DNA of 64,000 bases from Aquitalea denitrificans (lineage in GTDB: Bacteria; Pseudomonadota; Gammaproteobacteria; Burkholderiales; Chromobacteriaceae): NCBI RefSeq assembly GCF_009856625.1, contig NZ_CP047241.1, positions 620,001 to 684,000 on the forward strand. The letters are read 5' to 3'. The notes beneath the pieces were generated by a model. That model saw nothing but the letters and a program-made list of their open reading frames with translations. It searched no databases and was not told the origin of the DNA. Each line of letters opens with the position of its first letter. Within the stretch, counting starts at the first letter, position 1. Positions 7,931 through 16,568 of the stretch are shown here, in pieces. The translations under genes were made by a program, and so were the position numbers.

Positions 7931-9466
7931 TTAGTGCTCCTTGCGCATGAATTGGCGCGGCCGGAAGCCCAGCGCAAACAGCATGGCGAAATAAGTGATG
8001 GCACCAGCCACCACCAGCAAGGTCAGCCAGCTTACACGCTGCCAGGCATGGCCATCCCAGTGGATGGGCAGCAGCCATTGCAGCGCGAGCAGTACAGCAG
8101 CCATGGCCAGGATGGCCAGTGCCATCTTGCCGAGGAAGCTGCTCCAGCCTGCTTGCGGCTGGTAGATCTTGCGCTTGAGCAGGGTGGAGAGCAGCAGGCC
8201 GGCGTTCAGGCAGGAGGCCAGGCCAATCGACAGTGCCAGGCCCGCATGCTTGAGCGGGAAGACAAAAGCCAGATTCATCAACTGGGTGCAGCCCAGGGTA
8301 ATCAGCGCAATGCGCACCGGCGTCTTGATGTCCTGCCGGGCATAGAAGCCCGGCGCCAGCACCTTGACCAGAATCAGCCCCAAGAGGCCGAAGGAGTAGG
8401 CAATTACTGCCTGTTGCGACATCAGTGCGTCGTGGGCGGTAAAGCGGCCATACATGAACAGGGTGGACAGCAAGGGGCCGGACAGCAAGCCCAGCCCCAC
8501 GGTGGCGGGTACCGCCAGCAGCAAGGACAGGCGGATGCCCCAGTCCAGCAACACGCTGAATTCACTGTCTGATTTGCTGGCCGCATGCTTGGACAAGGAC
8601 GGCAGCAGGATGGTCCCCAGCGCCACGCCCAGCACGCCGGAAGGAAATTCCATCAGCCGGTCGGCGTAATACATCCAGGACACGCTGCCGGTGGGCAGGA
8701 AGGAGGCGAAGGTGGAGTTGATCAGCAAGGAAATCTGCGCCACCGATACGCCGAAAATGGCCGGGCCCATCTGGCGGATCACCCGCCATACCGCGGCATC
8801 CTTGAAGTCGAAGATGGGCATGGTGAGCATGCCGATCTGCTTGAGGAAGGGTAGTTGCCAAACCAGCTGGATCAGCCCGCCAACAAACACCGCCCAGGCC
8901 ATGGCCATGATGGGCGGGTGAAAGCTGCGGGTGAAGAACAGGGCGAACACGATGAAGCTGAGGTTCAGAAAGGTAGGGGTGAAGGCCGGAATCGAGAACT
9001 TGCCCCAGCTATTGAGAATGCTGCCGGTCATCGAGGACAGCGAAATGAAAAAGATATAAGGAAAGGATACGCGCAGGATGTCGGCAAACAGCGCGGCCTT
9101 GGCCGGTTCGCGATAAAAGCCGGGGGCGGAAATCCACATGATGGCCGGGGCGGCCAGCATGCCGATGGCGGTGACCAGCAGCAGCACCGAACCCAGTACG
9201 CCGGTTACCTTGGCCACGAATTGGCGGGTTTCTTCTTCGGTTTTCTGGTTCTTGTATTCGCCCAGGATAGGCACGAAGGCTTGCGAGAACGCGCCCTCGG
9301 CAAACAGGCGGCGCAACATATTGGGAATCTTGAAGGCGGCATTGAAGGCATCTGCCGACATGCCGGCACCAAATACGCGTGCAATAAGGGTGTCGCGGAC
9401 CAGGCCGAGAATGCGCGACACCATGGTCATGCTGCTGACAGCAGCCAGCGCCTTGAGCAGGTTCAT
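7931..9466 (-). CDS. murJ: Lipid II flippase MurJ
   Basis: A 511-residue MOP-superfamily integral membrane protein with about 14 transmembrane segments, which flips lipid II across the inner membrane for peptidoglycan synthesis. The N-terminus MNLLKALAAVSSMTMVSRIL and the VFGAGMSADAFNAAFKIPN and LRRLFAEGAFSQAFVP stretches are hallmarks of MurJ/MviN. It lies divergent to rpsT, the usual arrangement in beta- and gammaproteobacteria, and heads a two-gene unit with the CPBP protein. Confidence 0.95.
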   Translation of the reverse strand: MNLLKALAAVSSMTMVSRILGLVRDTLIARVFGAGMSADAFNAAFKIPNMLRRLFAEGAFSQAFVPILGEYKNQKTEEETRQFVAKVTGVLGSVLLLVTAIGMLAAPAIMWISAPGFYREPAKAALFADILRVSFPYIFFISLSSMTGSILNSWGKFSIPAFTPTFLNLSFIVFALFFTRSFHPPIMAMAWAVFVGGLIQLVWQLPFLKQIGMLTMPIFDFKDAAVWRVIRQMGPAIFGVSVAQISLLINSTFASFLPTGSVSWMYYADRLMEFPSGVLGVALGTILLPSLSKHAASKSDSEFSVLLDWGIRLSLLLAVPATVGLGLLSGPLLSTLFMYGRFTAHDALMSQQAVIAYSFGLLGLILVKVLAPGFYARQDIKTPVRIALITLGCTQLMNLAFVFPLKHAGLALSIGLASCLNAGLLLSTLLKRKIYQPQAGWSSFLGKMALAILAMAAVLLALQWLLPIHWDGHAWQRVSWLTLLVVAGAITYFAMLFALGFRPRQFMRKEH

Positions 9467-9521
9467 TGAGTGGGGGTGGCGGGTTGAGCAAGCCGGCTAG
9501 TTTACGCTGGCGGGTTTATTG

Positions 9522-9550
9522 TTGCAAAACCTGCTGTTAAGGCTTAGAAT
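9522..9550 (+). promoter_or_regulatory. Probable sigma-70 promoter of rpsT
   Basis: TTGCAA (9522-9527) and TAGAAT (9545-9550) are separated by exactly 17 bases, about 38 bases before the rpsT start. Confidence 0.65.
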
Positions 9551-9587
9551 CGCGGGTTTCAGATTCCGCTCATCAGGAGAAAGATTC

Positions 9588-9851
9588 ATGGCTAACAGCG
9601 CACAAGCTCGCAAGCGTGCACGCACAGCCCTTAAGCAGCGCGCGCACAACGCCAGCCTGCGTACTGCGTTCCGTACTGCAGTAAAGAAAGTGCTTAAGGC
9701 AATTGAAGGTGGTGACAAGGCTGCGGCCAAGGTTGTGTTCCACGCTTCCACCAAAGTAATCGATCGTATCGCTGACAAGGGCGTGTTCCACAAGAACAAG
9801 GCAGCTCGTCATAAGAGCCGTCTGTCCGCTCAGATCAAGGCCATGGCCTGA
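9588..9851 (+). CDS. rpsT: 30S ribosomal protein S20
   Basis: An 87-residue basic protein that binds 16S rRNA early in 30S assembly. The sequence MANSAQARKRARTALKQRAH and the Lys/Arg/Ala-rich helices are diagnostic, and the length matches the family exactly. AGGAG lies 8 bases before the ATG at 9588; the longer in-frame extension upstream contains the promoter and is not coding. It is followed at once by a strong terminator, so it is monocistronic. Confidence 0.97.
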   Translation: MANSAQARKRARTALKQRAHNASLRTAFRTAVKKVLKAIEGGDKAAAKVVFHASTKVIDRIADKGVFHKNKAARHKSRLSAQIKAMA

Positions 9852-9878
9852 TCCCAGCTTCGCGCTGAAAGATACGCA

Positions 9879-9907
9879 GAAAAGCCCCGCTGTTGCGGGG
9901 CTTTTTG
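9879..9907 (+). terminator. Terminator after rpsT
   Basis: AAAAGCCCCGC and GCGGGGCTTTTT form a strong GC stem with a short TGTT loop and a T-run 30 bases after the rpsT stop. Confidence 0.9.
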
Positions 9908-9956
9908 TTTGTCTGCGTGGCGGGTGATGTTGTGCTTTTGCCACGCAATTGCGCGA

Positions 9957-11114
9957 CTAGGCAAGCAGGGAAAATGCTTGTCTGGCCATTTCGCCTTCTT
10001 CGTCGGTGGCTAGTACATAGGCATGATGCGGGCTGCTGGCGCTTGTCAGTTGCCGGGCATGCGCCAGATTGGCGGCATGGTCGGCCTCAAAGCCCAGCCA
10101 GCCCAACTGACCCAGCACCCGGCCACGCACTTCGGCAGAATGCTCGCCCACGCCAGCGGTAAAGATGATGGCGTCCAGCCCTTTCATGGCGGCGGCCAGC
10201 GAGGCAATCTCGCGCACAATGCGATAGCAGAACAGCTCAACTGCCTCGCGCGCTGCTGGCAGGCTGCTGGCCAGCAGTTCGCGCATATCCGCCGACACAC
10301 CACCGGAAACGCCCAGCAGGCCGGAGTTCTTGTACAGCTCGCGCCGCACATCGCTTACGCCCATGCCTTCGTGCTCCATCCAGTACAGCACCACTTCCGG
10401 GTCCAGATAGCCGGGGCGTGTACCCATCATCAGCCCGTCCACGGCAGAAAATCCCATGCTGGAGGCTACGCTTTGTCCCTGCTGGATAGCGCAAGCGCTG
10501 CTGCCGCTGCCCAGATGACACACCACTACTTTGCTGCCCGCCAGCCCCAGTCCGGCCAGCCGACGGCTGATGGAAGCATAGGACAAGCCGTGAAAGCCGT
10601 AACGGCGTACGCCTTCTTCATGCCAGTGGCGGGCGATGCCGAAGCGGGTGGCTACTTCTGGCTGGCTGGCATGGAAGGCGGTATCAAAGCAGGCCAGCTG
10701 CGGCAAGGTGTCATCTGCCGTCTGGAAGGCCTGGATTACTTGCAGGCTGACTGGCTGGTGCAGTGGTGCCAGCGGAATGAACTCCTCCAGGGCCTGGCAG
10801 ATGCTGTCGTCCAGCCGGGTAACGGCATGAAAGCGACTGCCGCCATGTACCACGCGGTGTACCACGGCGGCCACGGCAATACCGTGATCGGCCAGGGTGT
10901 TGAGCATGGCTGCCACGGCGGCCTCGCGGCTGTCATCGCCCAGCTCGCGTTCTTCCAGCTGTTGGTGCAGGGTGTCATGCAGGCTGAGGCTGGTGTGTTT
11001 CTGGCCGAAATGATCAATCAGGCCACGCATCAGCAGCGCGCCGCCCTCCATGGCATAGGCACGGAACTTGAGGGTGGAGGAGCCGGCGTTGACGGCAATC
11101 AGCGCCTTGATCAC
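9957..11114 (-). CDS. ackA: Acetate (or short-chain acyl) kinase
   Basis: A 385-residue ASKHA-fold kinase that interconverts acyl phosphate and carboxylate with ADP/ATP. Visible are the N-terminal phosphate loop VNAGSSTLKFRAY, the VVHRVVHGG and FDTAFH segments, CHLGSGSS, the substrate region MMGTRPGYLDPEV and FTAGVGEHS near the C-terminus. It is slightly shorter than E. coli AckA (400). Its ATG overlaps the stop of the upstream phosphotransacylase by 4 bases, so the pair is translationally coupled. Acetate is the default substrate; propionate or butyrate is possible because the partner is a short Pta/Ptb-type enzyme. Confidence 0.88.
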   Translation of the reverse strand: MIKALIAVNAGSSTLKFRAYAMEGGALLMRGLIDHFGQKHTSLSLHDTLHQQLEERELGDDSREAAVAAMLNTLADHGIAVAAVVHRVVHGGSRFHAVTRLDDSICQALEEFIPLAPLHQPVSLQVIQAFQTADDTLPQLACFDTAFHASQPEVATRFGIARHWHEEGVRRYGFHGLSYASISRRLAGLGLAGSKVVVCHLGSGSSACAIQQGQSVASSMGFSAVDGLMMGTRPGYLDPEVVLYWMEHEGMGVSDVRRELYKNSGLLGVSGGVSADMRELLASSLPAAREAVELFCYRIVREIASLAAAMKGLDAIIFTAGVGEHSAEVRGRVLGQLGWLGFEADHAANLAHARQLTSASSPHHAYVLATDEEGEMARQAFSLLA

Positions 11115-12040
11115 TGGCTGGCTCCGCGACGGCGGTGCGCCAGCACATTGGCCACGGCTGCCGAGGCCAGGCGACCGGTGGCGTCTTCGGCGCGACTGGT
11201 CAGTACGATGGGCACGCGCGCGCCCATCACGATGCCGGCGGATGCGGCGGCTGCCAGATAGGTGAGCTGCTTGGCCAGCATATTGCCGGACTCCAGATCA
11301 GGCACCAGCAGGATGTCCGGGTCGCCAGCCACTTCCGATACGATGCCCTTGGTGTCGGCAGCCTCATGCGAGATGGCGTTGTCGAAGGCCAGCGGGCCGT
11401 CCAGAATTGCGCCCTTGATCTGGCCGCGTTCGGCCATCTTGCACAGTGCTGCGGCATCCAGCGTGGCGCGCATGGCCGGGTTGATGGTTTCCACGGCGGC
11501 CAGAATGGCGACTTTGGGGCGGGCAATGCCCAGTGCATGGGTCAGGTCGATGGCGTTTTGGCAAATATCGCGCTTGGTCATCAGGTCGGGTTCGATGCTG
11601 ATGGCGGCATCGGTGATGAACAGATAACGCGGGTAGCTTTCCACCTTCATGATGAAAACGTGGCTGATGCGACGGTCGGTGCGGATGCCGGTATTGCGTG
11701 CCAGTACTTCGCTCATGAATTCGTCGGTGTGCAGGCTGCCCTTCATCAGGATGTCTGCATAGCCTTCGCGTACCAGTGATACCGCCTGTTCTGCGGAGGC
11801 GTGGCTGTGCGGGGTGTCGATCAGTTCGAAGCGGCTGATGTCCACGTCCAGTTCTTCCGCCAGTTTGTGGAGCTTGCTGCGCGGGCCGATCAGTATCGGG
11901 GTGGCAATGCCGTGGTCGGCGGCTTCTACCGCGCCCAGCAGTGCCTCGCGGCTGCAGGGATGGGCCACAGCCATGGGCAGCGGTCCCAGGGCGGCGGCTT
12001 GTTGCAGGATGTCGTCAAATGCTTTGTCATCGCGGGTCAT
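11111..12040 (-). CDS. Short phosphate acetyl/butyryltransferase
   Basis: A 309-residue member of the phosphotransacylase fold, of the short type lacking the N-terminal DRTGG and P-loop regions of E. coli Pta (714 residues). Such proteins transfer acyl groups between CoA and phosphate. Recognisable stretches are ILMKGSLHTDEFM, DAAISIEPDL, GPLAFDNAIS and LLVPDLESGNMLAKQL, as in phosphate butyryltransferases and the PTA domain. It lies between fabI and ackA, 66 bases after fabI, in one leftward operon. Databases often label relatives as bifunctional enoyl-CoA hydratase/phosphate acetyltransferase; no MaoC hydratase domain is present here. Confidence 0.85.
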   Translation of the reverse strand: MTRDDKAFDDILQQAAALGPLPMAVAHPCSREALLGAVEAADHGIATPILIGPRSKLHKLAEELDVDISRFELIDTPHSHASAEQAVSLVREGYADILMKGSLHTDEFMSEVLARNTGIRTDRRISHVFIMKVESYPRYLFITDAAISIEPDLMTKRDICQNAIDLTHALGIARPKVAILAAVETINPAMRATLDAAALCKMAERGQIKGAILDGPLAFDNAISHEAADTKGIVSEVAGDPDILLVPDLESGNMLAKQLTYLAAAASAGIVMGARVPIVLTSRAEDATGRLASAAVANVLAHRRRGASQ

Positions 12041-12106
12041 GGATGTTCTCCGGGGCGCGAGCAGAATAGGGGAGGCAGGCCAGCGCAGGCGCTGGCCGCC
12101 GTGGCA

Positions 12107-12883
12107 TCAGGCCATGATGTGGTGGCCGCCATCGACATAGATGGTCTGGCCGGTGAGGCTGCGGGCGGCATTGGAAATCAGGAAGGCGCAGGTCATGCCC
12201 ACGTCTTCGATATCCACCAGCTTGTTTTGCGGCGCACGGGCGATGGCGTCGTCGATCAACTGGTCGAAATGGGCGATGCCGGAGGCGGCGCGGGTCTTGA
12301 GCGGACCGGGCGATACCGCATGCACGCGGATGCCCTTGGGCCCCAGTTCGCTGGCCATATAGCGCGATACGCTTTCCAGTGCAGCTTTTACCGGTCCCAT
12401 CATGTTGTAGTTTTCCACCACTTTGTCGGCACCATAGTAGCTCATGGTGATCAGCGAGCCGCCATCCTTCATCAGCGGTTCGGCGTGACGGGCCATCTCG
12501 ACGAAGGAGTAGCAAGACACATGCATGGCCTGCTGGAAACCATCACGCGAGCAATCCACCACCCGGCCATGCAGGTCTTCCATCGGGCAGAAGGCAATGG
12601 AATGAATGACAAAGTCCAGCTTGCCCCAGTGTTGTTCGATGTCGGCAAATACCTGTTGCATCTGGCCGGGTTGCTCCACGTCCAGCGGCATCACCAGCGG
12701 CGCGTCCAGTTTTTCGGCCAGCGGACGGACATATTTTTCCGCCTTGGTGTTCAGATAGGTGACGGCCACCTCGGCTCCCAGCTCGCGCAGAACGCTGGCG
12801 CAGCCGTAGGCGATGCTGTTTTCGTTGGCGATGCCGACAATCAGGCCTTTTTTGCCATTAATGATGTTACGAATGCTGTCCAT
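12107..12883 (-). CDS. fabI: Enoyl-[acyl-carrier-protein] reductase (NADH) FabI
   Basis: A 258-residue SDR-type enoyl-ACP reductase, the last step of each fatty acid elongation cycle and the triclosan target in other species. The N-terminus GKKGLIVGIANENSIAYG is the divergent FabI cofactor motif; the catalytic Tyr and Lys lie in YNMMGPVKAALE, preceded by SYYGADKVVEN, and SPGPLKTRAASGI follows. The YYG-KV form resembles alphaproteobacterial FabI more than the E. coli form (recalled, not aligned). The ATG at 12883 has AGAGGA upstream; the longer ORF continues into promoter sequence. First gene of a fabI-pta-ackA unit. Confidence 0.9.
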   Translation of the reverse strand: MDSIRNIINGKKGLIVGIANENSIAYGCASVLRELGAEVAVTYLNTKAEKYVRPLAEKLDAPLVMPLDVEQPGQMQQVFADIEQHWGKLDFVIHSIAFCPMEDLHGRVVDCSRDGFQQAMHVSCYSFVEMARHAEPLMKDGGSLITMSYYGADKVVENYNMMGPVKAALESVSRYMASELGPKGIRVHAVSPGPLKTRAASGIAHFDQLIDDAIARAPQNKLVDIEDVGMTCAFLISNAARSLTGQTIYVDGGHHIMA

Positions 12884-12968
12884 GAAATCCTCTTGGGTCG
12901 ACCTGGTGGAAATGAGCTTTGATGCATCGTGGCAGCGCGATATTGCGAGTGCGTGAAAAACAGCATTT

Positions 12969-12996
12969 TTGTATTGCGGCGTCAGTCGGATATAAT
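12969..12996 (+). promoter_or_regulatory. Probable sigma-70 promoter of the fmdB-DUF502-aspS operon
   Basis: TTGTAT (12969-12974), a 16-base spacer and a perfect TATAAT (12991-12996). It implies a 5' leader of about 150 bases before fmdB; this leader has three TTGCAT repeats (near 13020, 13044 and 13092) of unknown meaning. Confidence 0.5.
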
Positions 12997-13157
12997 GGTA
13001 AGTTTGCGGGCTGGCTACTTGCATTTGCCCGCCCTGACCGCAATTTGCATCATAGGTCAGACCACCGCAGTTATTGTGCAGCGTAGCAAAATTGCATGTT
13101 GCACTGTAGCAAGAATACGCCATTTATGCCATTTACATAGTGGTTGGAGCAAGGAAT

Positions 13158-13406
13158 ATGCCGATCTACGAATACCGCTGCACCGCCTGTGGCGCAGCCA
13201 AGGAACATTTGCAGAAAATGAGCGATGAGCCGATCGCCCAGTGTCCGGCTTGTGGCAGCGCCGATTACCACAAGCAACTGTCTGCTGCCGGTTTCCAGCT
13301 TAAGGGCTCTGGCTGGTATGAAACCGACTTCAAGAACGGCAGCGCTTCTTCCGGCGGCGGCGGTCACAGCTGTGGCAACGGCTCTTGCGGCGGCGGGTGC
13401 GCTTAA
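13158..13406 (+). CDS. FmdB-type zinc ribbon protein
   Basis: An 82-residue protein starting MPIYEYRC with two CxxC knuckles (CTACGA at about residues 8-13 and CPACGS at about 29-34) that form a zinc ribbon, then a Gly/Ser/Cys-rich tail ending in a CGNGSCGGGC segment. FmdB-family proteins are widespread and were proposed as regulators; their role is unproven. The AAGGAAT sequence before the ATG at 13158 sets the start. It is the first gene of fmdB-DUF502-aspS, an order common in betaproteobacteria. The extra cysteines in the tail could bind a second metal. Confidence 0.9.
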   Translation: MPIYEYRCTACGAAKEHLQKMSDEPIAQCPACGSADYHKQLSAAGFQLKGSGWYETDFKNGSASSGGGGHSCGNGSCGGGCA

Positions 13407-13412
13407 TCCCCC

Positions 13413-14066
13413 ATGACACAAATCAAGATGACCGTACGGGGCTATCTGGTGGCCGGCTTACTGATCTGGCTGCCGCTGGGCATCACCCTGTGGGTGTTGA
13501 GCCTGATCATCGGCTCGCTGGACCAGACGCTGAAGCTGCTGCCGCACGAATGGCAGCCCGAGCAGCTGTTCGGTTTCAGCATTCCCGGCCTGGGCGTGGT
13601 GTTTGCCTTTCTGATGCTGCTGGGTACAGGCATGTTTGCTGCTAATGTACTGGGCCAGCGCCTGGTGGATTTCTGGCACGGAATGCTGTCGCGCACGCCC
13701 TTTGTCAAATCCATCTACAGCAGCGTCAAGCAGGTCAGCGATACGCTGTTGTCGGATTCAGGCCAGGCTTTCAAGAAAGCGCTGCTGGTACGCTGGCCTC
13801 ACCAGGACAGCTGGACGGTAGCCTTCCAGACCGGGGCACCGGCACCGCAGGTGGTGGCGGAAATGGGCGCGGAAGAACACGTCAGCGTGTATGTGCCGAC
13901 CACGCCGAACCCGACTTCCGGCTACTTCATCATGGTGCCCAAGCGCGATACACGTGAATTGGCCATGAGCGTGGACGATGCCCTGAAATACGTGATTTCC
14001 ATGGGCGTGGTGGTTCCGGTGCCGGCGGCAGACGCTCTGTGCAGCGACAAGAATCAGCAGGCTTAG
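13413..14066 (+). CDS. DUF502 family membrane protein
   Basis: A 217-residue protein with two transmembrane helices in the first 80 residues (about 11-31 and 53-75), then a soluble domain with RTPFVKSIYSSVKQVSDTL, YVPTTPNPTSGYF and MSVDDALKYVISMG, all hallmarks of DUF502. Function is unknown; relatives include plant LCV/COV proteins and bacterial genes next to aspS. It starts 6 bases after fmdB and precedes aspS by 77 bases, so the three are probably one operon. Confidence 0.9.
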   Translation: MTQIKMTVRGYLVAGLLIWLPLGITLWVLSLIIGSLDQTLKLLPHEWQPEQLFGFSIPGLGVVFAFLMLLGTGMFAANVLGQRLVDFWHGMLSRTPFVKSIYSSVKQVSDTLLSDSGQAFKKALLVRWPHQDSWTVAFQTGAPAPQVVAEMGAEEHVSVYVPTTPNPTSGYFIMVPKRDTRELAMSVDDALKYVISMGVVVPVPAADALCSDKNQQA

Positions 14067-14143
14067 GCCGTTTGCCGGCCTTGCCCGGCAGACGCCCGTT
14101 TATCCAGATTTAAAGATACAGAATTCAATACAAGGGTTACCCG

Positions 14144-15946
14144 ATGCGTACCGATTACTGCGGACTTATTGACAAGAAATACCTCGGCCAGACCGTCACC
14201 GTAAAAGGCTGGGCTCACCGTCGCCGCGACCACGGTGGCGTGATCTTCATCGACCTGCGCGACCGCGAAGGCCTGGTGCAGGTGGTGATTGATCCGGATA
14301 CCCCGGAAGCCTTCAAGCTGGCCGACAGCAGCCGTAACGAGTACGTGCTGGCCATTACCGGCATCGTGCGCGAGCGCCCGGCCGGCACCGCCAACAGCAA
14401 GATGATTTCCGGCGAAATCGAAATCCTGGCCAAGGAAATCGAAATCCTCAACAGCGCTGCCACGCCGCCCTTCCAGATTGACGACGAGAACATCTCGGAA
14501 AACGTCCGTCTGCTCAACCGCGTGATCGACCTGCGCCGTGCACCGATGCAAAAGAACCTGCGCCTGCGCTACCGCGTAGCCATGGGTGTGCGCAATCACC
14601 TGGACAAGCAAGGCTTCATCGACATCGAAACCCCGATGCTGACCCGCTCCACCCCGGAAGGTGCGCGTGACTACCTGGTGCCGTCCCGCGTGCATCCGGG
14701 CGAATTCTTTGCCCTGCCGCAATCGCCGCAGCTGTTCAAGCAGCTGTTGATGGTGGCCGGCTTCGACCGCTACTACCAGATCACCAAGTGCTTCCGCGAC
14801 GAAGACCTGCGTGCCGACCGTCAGCCTGAATTCACCCAGATCGATATCGAAACTTCGTTCCTGAACGAAGACGAGATCATGGACATCACCGAAAACATGG
14901 CGCAGGAAATCTTCCGCGACGTGATGAATGTCGAGCTGGGCAAGTTCCCGCGCATGACTTACAACGACGCCATGTTCCTGTATGGCTCGGACAAGCCGGA
15001 CCTGCGCGTGTCGCTCAAGTTCACCGAGCTGACCGACCTGATGAAGACCGAGGAATTCAAGGTCTTCCGTGGCGCGGCAGATCTGCCGAACGGCCGCGTG
15101 GTTGCCCTGCGCGTACCGGGCGGTGCCGCCATTTCCCGCAAGGAAATCGACGAATACACCCAGTTTGTCGGCATCTATGGTGCCAAGGGTCTGGCCTACA
15201 TCAAGGTCAACGACAAGAGCAAGATCACCAACGACGAAACCAGCGGCCTGCAGTCGCCCATCGTCAAGTTCCTGTCGGTGGCTGCGCTGGAAGAAATCAT
15301 GGCACGTACCGGTGCCGACAACGGCGACATCATCTTCTTTGGTGCCGACAAGGCCAAGGTGGTGAACGAAGCCATTGGCGCGCTGCGTATCAAGATTGGT
15401 CACGAGCGTGGCGAGAAGGACGGTTACTTCGTCCGTGAATGGCGTCCGCTGTGGGTGGTGGACTTCCCGATGTTCGAACACGACGAAGAAGCCGACCGCT
15501 GGACTGCCTGCCACCATCCGTTCACCAGCCCGAAACCGGGTCATGAAGACCTGATGGACACCGATCCGGGTGCTTGCCTGGCACGTGCCTACGACATGGT
15601 GCTGAACGGTTGGGAAATCGGTGGTGGTTCCGTGCGTATCCACCGTGCCGACGTACAGGAAAAGGTATTCGCTGCGCTGAAGATTACTCCGGAAGAGCAG
15701 CAGAACAAGTTCGGCTTCCTGCTGGACAACCTGAAGTTCGGCGCGCCGCCGCATGGTGGCCTGGCCTTTGGTCTGGACCGTCTGGTTACCCTGATGGCCG
15801 GTGCCGAATCCATCCGCGACGTGATTGCCTTCCCCAAGACCCAGCGCGCCCAGTGTCTGCTGACCAACGCCCCGAATGCGGTGGACGACAAGCAGCTGCG
15901 CGAACTGAACCTGCGTCTGCGCCAGAAAGCCGAACCGGCTGCCTGA
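14144..15946 (+). CDS. aspS: Aspartyl-tRNA synthetase
   Basis: A 600-residue bacterial-type class IIb synthetase. Domains: OB-fold anticodon-binding domain (about 1-110, GWAHRRRDHGGVIFIDLRDR), class II core with motif 2 FRDEDLRADRQPEFTQID (about 217), the bacterial GAD insertion (about 290-400), and motif 3 GLAFGLDRLV (about 540). It charges tRNA(Asp). Many betaproteobacteria use a non-discriminating AspRS that also charges tRNA(Asn) for GatCAB amidation; the sequence alone does not settle this here. Last gene of the fmdB-DUF502-aspS operon and followed by a strong terminator. Confidence 0.96.
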   Translation: MRTDYCGLIDKKYLGQTVTVKGWAHRRRDHGGVIFIDLRDREGLVQVVIDPDTPEAFKLADSSRNEYVLAITGIVRERPAGTANSKMISGEIEILAKEIEILNSAATPPFQIDDENISENVRLLNRVIDLRRAPMQKNLRLRYRVAMGVRNHLDKQGFIDIETPMLTRSTPEGARDYLVPSRVHPGEFFALPQSPQLFKQLLMVAGFDRYYQITKCFRDEDLRADRQPEFTQIDIETSFLNEDEIMDITENMAQEIFRDVMNVELGKFPRMTYNDAMFLYGSDKPDLRVSLKFTELTDLMKTEEFKVFRGAADLPNGRVVALRVPGGAAISRKEIDEYTQFVGIYGAKGLAYIKVNDKSKITNDETSGLQSPIVKFLSVAALEEIMARTGADNGDIIFFGADKAKVVNEAIGALRIKIGHERGEKDGYFVREWRPLWVVDFPMFEHDEEADRWTACHHPFTSPKPGHEDLMDTDPGACLARAYDMVLNGWEIGGGSVRIHRADVQEKVFAALKITPEEQQNKFGFLLDNLKFGAPPHGGLAFGLDRLVTLMAGAESIRDVIAFPKTQRAQCLLTNAPNAVDDKQLRELNLRLRQKAEPAA

Positions 15947-15972
15947 GCCTGATGGCAATGGCAGCACACAAG

Positions 15973-16000
15973 AACGGACACCTGGGTGTCCGTTTTTTTT
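15973..16000 (+). terminator. Terminator after aspS
   Basis: ACGGACACC and GGTGTCCGT form a 9-bp stem with a 2-base loop and are followed by eight T. Confidence 0.9.
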
Positions 16001-16012
16001 GATCTAAAAATT

Positions 16013-16030
16013 ATACATGTACATATGTAT
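16013..16030. promoter_or_regulatory. Overlapping TACAT/ATGTA palindromes, candidate operator
   Basis: TACATGTA (16014-16021) and TACATATGTA (16020-16029) are two perfect palindromes sharing two bases; together they lie in the larger inverted repeat ATACAT-GTACAT-ATGTAT (16013-16030). The site is 36 bases before the start of a small ribbon-helix-helix-like gene in an AT-rich stretch. Such proteins usually bind tandem short palindromes, so autoregulation is a reasonable inference. Confidence 0.45.
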
Positions 16031-16065
16031 TTGTGTATTATTGTGCTCAATTCACGGAGGGCAAC

Positions 16066-16335
16066 ATGACACAGCAGACAGAAAACAAAACCATTGTGGT
16101 TGAGCGCACCCAGACCGGGGTGAAAATCGAAAAGCGCCTACTCAAAGTGCTGAAGGCCATGGCGGAATACCACGACATCACGCTTGGCGACTTGCTGGAA
16201 GGTATCGTCTTGCACGCCTTCGATGGCAAGGTAGCGTTTGGTGCAGAGTCGCTGGAGCGCATCCGCCAGCTCAAACAGGTTTATGGGCTGGAGCTGGACG
16301 CCAGTGCCAGTCATCGCTTGCAGGAAAAATCCTGA
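16066..16335 (+). CDS. Small ribbon-helix-helix-like protein of unknown function
   Basis: An 89-residue protein starting at the ATG after CGGAGGGCAAC. No named family was recognised with certainty. The central part (TGVKIEKRLLKVLKAMAEYHDITLGDLLEGIVLHAF, described by its ends: residues about 18-53) has the strand-helix-helix spacing of ribbon-helix-helix regulators: a beta-strand-like VKIEKRL, then two amphipathic helices. The tail (residues 54-89) is helical and polar. There is no partner toxin gene next to it, so an antitoxin role is not supported. The palindromes at 16013-16030 fit an autoregulated DNA-binding protein. Confidence 0.6.
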   Translation: MTQQTENKTIVVERTQTGVKIEKRLLKVLKAMAEYHDITLGDLLEGIVLHAFDGKVAFGAESLERIRQLKQVYGLELDASASHRLQEKS

Positions 16336-16568
16336 ACCAGTCCAACAGGGCAGCGGTCTGCATGGCTTGAAACCAAAGCGTGGCACCCGCATCTAATCAG
16401 AATGGCCTGACAGGGCAGGGCTGCCATTGTGAAACTTTATCGACACGATATGGATTTACAATTTGCCCGTCGTCTGTCGGCTGATTTATAAAGCCCCCGC
16501 ATTCCGCAGCGTTTTCGTATTGCCCGATACCGCAAACGCTGTCACATCAAAAACGCAAGGAGATCCGC

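Noticed and set aside
14063..15967. A 634-codon open frame opposite aspS
   Set aside because: It mirrors AspRS codon by codon and shows no protein family features.
16013..16335. A toxin-antitoxin module
   Set aside because: Only one small gene is present; the neighbours are aspS and a peroxiredoxin, with no toxin-like ORF.
16438..16450. An OxyR site before the peroxiredoxin gene
   Set aside because: TATCG-ACA-CGATA is a palindrome but does not match the spaced ATAG/CTAT pattern of OxyR sites.
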